Shown here: positions 55,780-64,000 of the stretch, one piece after another
How positions within the stretch are numbered: position 1 is the first letter of the stretch
Layout: each line of letters opens with the position of its first letter
Program-made: the position numbers and the translations under genes
NCBI RefSeq assembly: GCF_018831695.1
Contig: NC_056701.1
Location: forward strand, 2,657,166 to 2,721,165
Source: Puntigrus tetrazona
Taxonomy: Eukaryota > Chordata > Actinopteri > Cypriniformes > Cyprinidae
Length of the DNA stretch: 64,000 nucleotides
Direction of reading: 5' to 3'
Notes under the pieces: model-generated
Database searches by the model: none
Seen by the model: the letters and a program-made list of their open reading frames with translations, nothing else
What the model was told of the DNA's origin: nothing

Positions 55780-58079
55780 TAATAACTCATTAAATAAATA
55801 TTTAGAAAATAAAAATAATAAAATAAATCACTTACTAAATAAAATAAATATTTTATTTGTTTGCCTGCATGTCATGCCACCATTAACCAACATCAGAGAA
55901 CTATAAACATGAAAATATGTTGTTAAATTATTGAAATATTAACTAAAAGACGAGAAAAGGGGTTCGGCTGACAAAAAAAGTTTTGGTAACCCTGATGTAA
56001 ATGGTTTAATAATTAGTAAATGTAAACCTCGAAGTGTTCTTCTATCAGGTAAAAGTAACAAAACCAAATCATCACGCTTGGATGAACCCATTCATGTGAT
56101 ACAACACCCTTTTTGCTCGCTCATTCAAGTTTTGCAGAAATGCAGATGCGCTCATATGAAGCAAAACTCCTCTAAAGATTCGTTTGGACGAGCAACTGCC
56201 GAACAAAACGCTAAATCGCATCTTAATTGAACTCTAAGCGTGCCCAGGGTTTCTGTAGGGCACGCAGAGCAGCAAAAATAAGAAGCTCGATATCCAAACA
56301 ATAGCGGTCAGAGTGAAATAATGCTGTATTACAGTAGAGTCGTGATCTGATTAAGACTGGATTAAAAAAAAAAAAAAAACCACACACATCTCAAACGCAC
56401 GCACGACCCCTGCTCTCGGCCCCGTCGGCCCCATAATAAATGTGTTACTTATGTACAAATACAACTACCGTTACACTCTGAACATATATCAGTACATTCT
56501 CGAAAACACGTGGATAGGGAGAATGTGCTTTAAAAATTTTCCCCAAATAAAATGTTCTGTTTCTTCCCATCCCATCCCTTCCCCCGGCAGGCGTATCAAA
56601 CCCCAGAAACACTTCATACAGCTGACAAAAGTTACCAGAGAACAGGTTAACAGTCACTGTTTGTGTAAAACGTCGTTTAAAGGAAGCATTTAATGTAGGC
56701 GTAGATAAACATGTGGATATATTTGTCATATAGCGCTATGATAATTCAATGAATAATACTTTACTTTGTCATCTATCCCCCCCCTCCCCAAGTTAAATAC
56801 TAGATGCATCCGCGGTGCGCTTCGTTTTGGCCGGAAGTTAGTGCCCTGGTTTAAAAGTAAACATCGTAATCTCACGCTTCAGAGCGTTTGTTTCGCGTCA
56901 TGGAAATGTGAAGCCATTTTTTGCATAAATTGTTGCATAATTATAATGAATAATTTACACAGATGAACATTCTGCTCGTGTTTCATAAATGCCAATTAAA
57001 GAAGTCTCTTCCGCTTACCGAGGCTGCTTTTATTTAAGAAAACAGTAAAATGTGAACTTTTATATTATATATATATATATATATAGTAAACCGTGAACAA
57101 AGCTGAATTTAATTATCAATGATAGTTATCAATGTTGAAAAAAGTTATGCTGCTTTACGTTTTTTGTGGAATCTGCGTTACTTTCACTTTTCAGGACTCT
57201 GTGATGAATAGATAGTTGAAAAGAGCATTTACTTGGAAAAGAAATCCTTTGTAACATTATAAATGCTTTCACTGGCAATTTTGTCCAGTTGCTTTTCACG
57301 GTATTATTGTTTTCAATTTTTAATACTATTTGTAATCTCGATCGGACGAAACAACGCTTAAATAATCCTAGGAGCCGTTCACAATCCAGTGCGCTACATT
57401 TTAGGCCGTGTGTGATCGTTTGCAGCATCAAGTTAAAAAAATTTCAACTTTTACGCGCAGCGTGGCTCATTGTTAGTTTACATTTTTTTTTTAACCAATC
57501 AGAAAACCTTGGAGGCGGGGCAAGCGTTTGTTTACGTAAGCAAGTTGGCATGGCAACTGTTTTATTTAACGCAGCCTTCGTGGAGGAGGTATATTGTGCT
57601 TCCCTAAAAAAACGCAGCCTAGATTTACTAAACGCGGTAAATTTAACATTACCGCGCAATTTCGTAAAAGCGCTAATACTGTGTGTCATTTACTAACAAT
57701 TTGCACTTTAAAGAACACAGACGCAGCCGTAATGATCGGCGCAATCTACCAAGAGCAGCGCAAATAACAGTAATTTGTCGAGCATTAACAGTAAATAAAG
57801 TTGCACTGTTTCATTTGAATAGGCTCCTCCCATAATTACGTCTTTAGTAAATCCTCAAAGTAGCATTTTAACACCGACGGGCGATTCGCGCTGATGCAAG
57901 CTATTAGTAAATCAGGCCTTTAGTCTCAACGAAACCACAGCAACAGAATGAATATCCATGTAAGCTGTCCATAAAATCATTCTCGTGTGAATTGTGAATC
58001 TTAATTAGTGATTTTGCTCCGCCCCTTTCGAACCAACCGCCGGGCAACATCGATCAGTGGTTGACATCTTTAGTTTCAG

Positions 58080-58500
58080 AGTCCTAACCAGGAACACCAC
58101 AGGAAGTTGGTCGGCCATTCGGCTCATTCGTGACCACAGGAAGTGAATGAGCGGCTCCGCCCACACAGGACGAACTGCATCCTGCGAGCGGTCGCGGCGA
58201 CGCCTCTCCACAGGAAGCGGGGTGAACGGATGACCAATGAGGACGCGAGCTGAAGCGCGTGACGCAGGAAGTGCGGCGAGAGCGATATCCTTTTCCGGGA
58301 AAGTGTCGCGAAGCAACCAATCACAGCACGCACGATGACTCCACCCACGGGAAACACGTTAGTCATGCAACCTTCGGCTTGTTTTGGCTCCTCCCCCGTC
58401 GCACATCGCCTCTGATTGGCGGGTGGTGTTGTGGGCGGGGCCGAAGCGCGAGGATCCCCGCGCGGTCACGTCGGCGCCGGTTTACTGTCGTCTCTGAGAT
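58080..58500. promoter_or_regulatory. CpG-rich segment with CCAAT, GC-box and repeated ETS-like sites
   Basis: The segment is GC- and CpG-rich (CGGCGACGCC, CGCGCGGTCACGTCGGCGCCGG). It has CAGGAAG at about 58099, 58138, 58211 and 58265 (ETS-type GGAAG cores), CCAAT or ATTGG at about 58232, 58316 and 58414, and GGGCGGGGCC at about 58433. This composition is typical of TATA-less promoters. No downstream gene is recognised, so its target is unknown. Confidence 0.45.
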
Positions 58501-59184
58501 GCGCACGAACGCGAACATATAGAAAAATAAAATGTTTCTGAATGTGTTTTCTTTCTTTGTCCTTCATGTCCTGGCACTTTTCTTCATTCTCCTCTGGTAA
58601 CATTTCTCACGATGGTCCTTGCTTTCCTGAAGTGCTCAGTACAGATCTCGCTCTCTCTCACTGTTTTTTCTTCCGCTGTATTTACTGAAAAAGCAAAAGC
58701 AGACAGGAATTTATTCAGTGATGCTTTTTGGCTTCAACTGGCATCATTTCGGTTTTGCAGCAGCCTCCAAAATCTCTCATTTCCACCCATATGAGCATTA
58801 CAGTATATTACTGTAAGAAACAGAGCCAATTTACAGTAACTAACCGTAACTATGCATGGCAAAACAAATATTAGCGTGAGCATAAGTGACGTTTCGGCGG
58901 TTTCACTGTTCATACTATACACTGCGAAAACAAACAAATAAATTGAATTAATGACATAAAAAAAGATAAAATAAACAAGTATTTCATCTCGTTAAATTTA
59001 AGGAGGTTTATGAAGTAGAAACATTGGTATAGAATGCGTTTAAAAAAAACATAAAAATGACAGAATACAAGAACGTCCTTTAAATCACTTAAAAAAAAAA
59101 CAGTAAAGCAACTGTAATTTATTTTCGAGAACGACAGAAAGCGTTTCGGAGCTGCTGCATTTCGTACGCATTTAAGGGAGGAGA

Positions 59185-62100
59185 CGACAGCTCATGTAAG
59201 CTCTTTATTTTTTACGTAGACATATTCATGAGTTATAATGAACTTGTATATATAAACATCAAATATTTTCATATGCAAAAAGACCACATCGTATACAGTG
59301 CTGAGTATATCCAACAAAAGCACTTCTGACAAAACCCTCAGACAAAAACAAGTGAAAATAAATGACATAGCGTTTAAAGGATAACACATAAAACCCGTTA
59401 TAAGTACTGAAACGCTTAGGAAGAGAATCATACGATATTTCCGAAGTATATATATACACGTATTTACAAAATTTTTTGCTTTTTGTATTTTTTTTCCCAA
59501 CTCTACGTGTGTTTTTTTTTTTTTTTTTTTTTTTTTTGCTTAAACAGCAGGTAAACATGCTGGCCTTTACGAGTCGAGACCTGAAGACTTCATAGACGTG
59601 ATTAATAATCGTAACGTATGCTGATATGTCGACTTTATGAGCTGCAGAATAATTATGCGGTTCTTCATTATGACATTTTAAAACGATGCATGTCACGCGT
59701 GTACTTTTGTCCGCCTGCTGGTTCTTCGTACGTTAACTTTTGAGTGGAAGCGAAACGGAAAAAAAATGGCGTCTTTCACGTCCACAGAGGCTCGGCGGCG
59801 GCCTTAACCGGTCGAAGGGGAATAAAAGAGAGGAAAACACGGACTTACGTTTACTGCGGTTCAGTGCAAAAACCCTCAAGAGTCCCTAAAACAAAGTCAC
59901 GGACGCGACAGAGATCTGCAGCAGATTCGGGAAATCAGCTGCTGATACGTTAGTGTGTAAACATGGTTAACTTTTCCTACCCTTACTTCAAGCATAAAGG
60001 CCCTTCACTCAGTCACGTCCCTCAAAAGTTAAGTTTCCTCAAGGATATAGCCCTAATTACGTGAATCAAGTGACATTTTTACAGCGCGTGGGGGCTGAAT
60101 TGAGTCCGAAGCATCATAACACGGGCTCTTGAGAGTTTCCATCTTAATTATTAACAAATGTCACACTACTTAGGGTCCCTGTCCATGTTTTGCATTTGAA
60201 TCAGTGAGGTGTAGACTGAACTTGTTCACATTTAATCATTAATGCATTCAGATGGAAGCGGAAAAGGAAACAAGAAACTCTCAGCCGACGGCTTTTCTCC
60301 TTTCTTTTCTCTTTAGGTTTCTTTTCTTACGGTTCTTTATGCTTCACCGTGTCTCAGTACGTTTTTTTTTAAGGCAAGACACTACAGGCGAACATATATA
60401 TCACCTACACGTACAATACACGAAGAAAACGCCGTTGTAAGTTTTCAGATATTTCTTTTAAACACGCGAATGAGGCATTTTCTAATGAAATACGTGCGCA
60501 CTTGCAAAAATGGCATTGAATAAATCTTTTTTAGGTTTAGTTTGTTACATGTTAGTTACACGTTTTACAGAAGAGATTTTTTTTTATCCTCTATAAATAA
60601 AAAAAACCCCTAACGGGCAGAAAAAAAAGACATTTTCTTTACGTTTTAGGAATAAAATGTAATACATAGCAGTGCAAATCATGTACGAACGAACCCCTCT
60701 ATAAAAATATTCAGAATATAGATACTAATCGAACTCTTAAAATTCATAAATGCTGCTAAATCGGAGAAACTCATTCTGAAATCTACAGATGCAAAGAGAT
60801 AAAGTGCGATCATAAAATCAATAAACGCTTTTCAGAATACAGATAAATGAAAACGGTTTTGGTGTATGTAAGTGAAAATACACTTTTAACATGTTTTTAG
60901 ACATGAATATATGAATATAAATTATTGTGAATAATATACAAACAAATCCCTCATTAAAAATCTTCGGAATATAGATAGGAATAAAATTTGGTAATTTTCA
61001 GTATACTGAAGTGGAGAAACGAACTCAACCTTTAAATATATATATATTTACTGTAATTGAAATCTACAGACATGAATAGTTATGGTGCAATAATGAAACA
61101 AAGAGAATATTGTGTGAATGAACAGCTTTATAAAAACCTTCAGAATATAGATGGGTATAAAGCCGTCGATATATTTTAGAAGTGGAAAAAGCAACTCACG
61201 TAGAGAAAACAGCCTTTAAATGTATGTATTGCAACCGCAATCTACAGATATAAATAGTTCTAGTGCAATAATGAAACGATGTATGAACGAACCTTTCTAG
61301 AAAAGCCTTCAGAATATAGAGAGGAATCGAAATGCTGAGTCTGGTGTATGTAGGTAACGTTTAGAAAATAAAGAAACACTCGTGTGCATTCTGGATGTTT
61401 TCTTTTCACTAGTCTGGAAACAAAATTGCCCAAAATCTCAAAACTGAAAATTCACTGTAAAAAAAAAAAAAACCTTGAAATACCTTGATACGCCGTCGCC
61501 TAAACTTTTTTAGTTGAGCCAACTTAAACTTTTTGAGTTAAAGCGACAACTAAAATATTTTAGTTGACTAAACAAAGAAATTTCAAGCAAAATATGTTCA
61601 AGTTGAACCAACTTTTTTTTTTTACAGTGTTGTTTATCTCATAGTGCCTTGCCTTACATGTATTTAAGCGTAAGAGTTTATATATTTTTTTAATTTCTCT
61701 GTAAATCTTTATTATTTTTTACATTTCTATGCATAACTCCCTCAATCTCACCATGTCTATATATATATATATTTATTACAATTCAAAAAATTCTCACATC
61801 CCTTTAAATCCCATTATGTGTTTTCATGAATTTAATAATACGGCCTTCCTTCGAAAATCCACATCGCTCTCAAAGCCTCTTTGTTAACTTTATGCGATGT
61901 TCCCGTACATGAAATGAGGGTTTAATCCCGTATGTGTTATTGTGAAAGCACTCGCTCATCCACTGGGCGCGAGTTAAACCTGTCCACTGCGTACAGAGGT
62001 AAATCTGTTAGTGCAAAAGTCCTCTCATCTCTGAAACAACATGCATAGAAACCCTTCAAATAAGACCCCGGCAACTAAACGAGGACAGCTTATTAAACAC

Positions 62101-62596
62101 ACCGTTTCAGACCACAGAGACTAGAGTATGCTGGCGATATCTGGTGGAGCGTATTTTCGTGTCTGCTGGGGGTGGTTTTGGATTCAGAGAAAAGTTGAAG
62201 AGAGTCCTGAGATATTTTCCGTCTCTTGTCTGAATTCACACTAGCAGCTTATATACATAACAAAACGATCATTTAAAGGACCGCACAACAGTTCACGTTC
62301 TTGCCGCTTTGAAATGCTTTTTGACGCGCCGTCCTCGCTTTTGCAGGCAAAACGCGAATGCGGGAAAACCGTTGGTGTACAAAAAAAAACATGTCTGAAA
62401 TCAAAGGGTGGAAAAAAAAAATCCACGTTTGTGAGCTGCTCTTCTGATTTTCCCACTGATTTTCCACAACGTCCGCTTGAGAGATGAGGGGCCGTTGGGT
62501 GACCTGGAAGCATTTTAGTTTGAAAGCGCACTCCGTGTAGCAGAACGAGTCTAGTGGTTTTGTGTGCTAGTTTGAGTAATCAGTGGTTTAGTCTCT
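59185..62596 (-). other. rbfox3: probable rbfox3 3'UTR
   Basis: Directly after the rbfox3 stop codon, a 3.4-kb AT-rich minus-strand stretch without coding exons runs to AATAAA (plus TTTATT, 59204-59209), followed about 20 nt on by a plausible cleavage region. It contains a T28-type run at about 59510-59537 and several imperfect repeats of about 180 bp between 60650 and 61330 (shared phrases CAGAATATAGAT, ATCTACAGA, GTGCAATAATGAAAC). Long 3'UTRs are usual for RBFOX genes. The extent is inferred. Confidence 0.5.
60650..61340. repeat. degenerate tandem repeat of about 180 bp
   Basis: Successive units share CAAATC/CGAAC...CCTCTATAAAAATATTCAGAATATAGAT, 'AGAAACTCA', and AAATCTACAGA phrases at about 60700, 60950, 61130 and 61300. 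Units are diverged, so copies are old. The repeat lies within the presumed rbfox3 3'UTR. Confidence 0.5.
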
Positions 62597-62641
62597 CTAG
62601 TAGGGCGTGAAGCGGCTGTAGCCTCCTCTGTACAGGCTCGC
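62597..62641 (-). CDS. rbfox3: RNA-binding protein Fox-1 homolog 3-like (rbfox3), terminal coding exon
   Basis: After the acceptor TTTGATGTTGCAG, the exon encodes ASLYRGGYSRFTPY and stops at TAG (62597-62599). This is the signature C-terminus of RBFOX proteins; human RBFOX3 (NeuN) ends ASLYRGGYSRFAPY as I recall, closer than RBFOX1/2. RBFOX proteins are nuclear splicing regulators that bind UGCAUG through one RRM; the RRM exons lie beyond the right edge. The exon starts in phase 0. RBFOX3 and JPT1 are both on human 17q25, which supports the choice of paralogue. Remaining doubt is which fox-1 paralogue it is. Confidence 0.8.
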   Translation of the reverse strand, partial: ASLYRGGYSRFTPY

Positions 62642-62809
62642 CTGCAACATCAAAGATGACAGAGCACCAATCAGAGTCAAGCTGGTGGTCACGGCAACGA
62701 CGGAGTTCCTGCTTCTCAAACTTCCTTCCTTTAGAGTTCTGCCGCTGATGTAAAGGAACGGGTTGTTTGGAGAAAAGCTTTTTTAAACGGATTTCGTAGA
62801 AACATACCG

Positions 62810-63140
62810 TTGCACCACTCGGCAATTGTAGTGGATGGGTGCCGTCGTCTCTTATATCGAAATCCACCCACATATTTGTTTAGAGCTGTTTTGGCTCGTA
62901 AACAGAGCTTGATCTGTGCTGGTTTTTTTTTAGTTAAAACATCTTAGTGATGTTTTTATTTGCTTTTCTCGTCACGGGACTGGAGTGGTGCGGATGTTTT
63001 TATCAAGCTGTTTAGACGCTCACTCTGACGGCACCCATTCACTGCAAAGGTTCGACCGGTGAGCAAGCGGTGCAATGCTACATTTCTTCAAATTTGATTT
63101 CTCGACATCTTGTTAGATGAGGCCCGAGGGTGAGAAAATG
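62810..63140. repeat. dispersed fish repeat in the last rbfox3 intron
   Basis: Contains GTGGATGGGTGCCGTCGTCT, GTGATGTTTTTAT, GGGACTGGAGTGGTGCGGAT, GACGGCACCCATTCACTGCA and, read in reverse, the CTCACCCTCGGGCC phrase at the end. These phrases occur together in a very common cyprinid interspersed repeat (from memory). No coding capacity. Confidence 0.5.
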
Positions 63141-64000
63141 TTCGCGTGTGCGTTCACTAATGCTGATGAACTCTGAGAACCGATTTAGAAAACTTCTCAA
63201 AACTTAAGTTTAATAACGGTGAGATCAGTGGGTCACACTGCTCACGAAGGGATCCGCATTCTTTTTTTTTTTGGTATCTCATTACAGAGTCGCTAACTAG
63301 CAATTTCACTAGCGTTCCCGTCTGCATGCATTGTGCAGAAATGGCTTCGGTCGACTTTGAAAGCACTATAGACCTCAGACTACGACGCATCAAATGAATT
63401 CCAATGCCGTTCAAAGGCATGTACAATTATTCTCTTTAAAGTTTAGTGTGCAGAAGGCTCGCAGGCGTGGGAGCGAGTGATGGTCTTCGAACACGCCCCA
63501 CGATACCGGACCATACGAGTAATTTACTCCAGAAAGCCAAGACCTTCAAAGGATAATTCTCCCTAATTTAAGGGGGAACCCGCTCGCCGGTCTGGGTGGA
63601 AGCCTTCTGCAATTTCATGACGCTGGGAAAACCAGCAAAGAGAATTTAGTGCAACCTCAGAGGAACTAATTATTAAAGGAATTTTAAAAGCGAAAAGCTC
63701 TCCCATCTCGCGCCATCGCGTTAATCAGTTATGATGAAAGAGCCGAAAAACCAAAGTGCTCTTTCTCTGACAGATGAGGGATCTTTTGATTGCTCTGTAA
63801 ATCAGAGTTCTCAGGTTCTTCTGCGTCAGTAGTCAAACACGCACGCATACACATAAATAAATGGACAAGTTGGGTCTGTTCCAAAACCTAGTGAGCTCCC
63901 TAACTAGACAGCACTGCGAGAGATCATAGAGGCACTTTAAAAGGAACTCGAAACCTTCTAAAAGACCCTTTTCGATCCAATTTGTAATGCAGCATCAGAT
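63141..64000. other. presumed rbfox3 intron, no exon seen
   Basis: Short frames only, and no RBFOX-like peptide. A CATGCA at about 63325 gives the RBFOX-binding word TGCATG on the transcribed strand, as expected by chance or from autoregulation. Confidence 0.4.

Larger units (their letters stand above)
54968..59184. other. gene-poor stretch downstream of rbfox3
   Basis: No coding exon recognised. It holds the (CA)n and (AT)n tracts listed separately, a CpG-rich segment at 58080-58500, and a perfect X-box-like GTTGGCATGGCAAC at 57544-57557. It may be extended 3'UTR or intergenic. Confidence 0.4.

Noticed and set aside
62580..62873. Minus-strand frame of 97 codons across the rbfox3 acceptor
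   Set aside because: It crosses the TTGCAG acceptor in a different frame from the recognisable ASLYRGGYSRFTPY terminus; the region upstream is intron with a dispersed repeat.

Overview
This window reads as teleost genomic DNA, most likely a cyprinid (zebrafish/carp/goldfish group). The grounds are split vertebrate genes with GT-AG introns, many Tc1, Rex3-like, L1-like and hAT remnants, (TA)n/(CA)n microsatellites, and above all an array of finTRIM (ftr) genes, a fish-specific antiviral TRIM family. I made all exon models by hand from splice sites, reading frame and comparison between copies inside the window; no database was searched.

Layout. 1-1790: last exon and 3'UTR of jpt1 (hn1), plus strand. 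2036-24050: minus-strand ftr block with a truncated copy (copy 0, split by a Tc1 element), copy A (frameshifted), copy B (RING-less, decayed), copy C (intact, six exons) and copy D (intact frame but RING-less). A Rex3-like LINE (6.45-7.7 kb) and nested Tc1 elements (19.7-21.3 kb) lie between them. 25.4-27.0 kb: decayed L1-like LINE. 28.4-37.3 kb: two plus-strand TRIM genes of the TRIM16/TRIM25 type, tandem duplicates; the first (H1) is intact and the second (H2) has a nonsense codon in the SPRY and loses its 3' end at an L1-like LINE. 38.98-52.3 kb: second minus-strand ftr block, with an orphan half B30.2 exon (E'), copy E (stop created by a 9-nt deletion), copy F (intact) and copy G (intact). 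52.3-54.9 kb: no recognised gene, but a CpG-rich promoter-like segment with RFX X-box-like motifs. 54.96-64 kb: downstream sequence, 3'UTR and terminal coding exon of an rbfox3-like gene, minus strand.

The ftr copies share one architecture: exon 1 (RING + B-box), exon 2 (96 nt), exon 3 (231 nt, coiled coil), exon 4 (23 nt), a 56-nt intron, exon 5 (146 nt), exon 6 (PRY-SPRY/B30.2). Proteins of this class are ubiquitin-ligase-like antiviral effectors: the RING recruits E2, the coiled coil dimerises and the B30.2 binds targets. Interferon-response (ISRE-like) motifs lie about 34-56 nt upstream of the ATG in copies B, C, E and F, and ISRE-like motifs precede the noncoding first exon of both plus-strand TRIM genes, so the array looks virus/interferon-inducible. 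Filled and empty insertion sites, shared deletions and a nearly identical 3' half in copies E and G record active birth, death and sequence exchange. jpt1 and rbfox3 both lie on human 17q25, consistent with conserved synteny.
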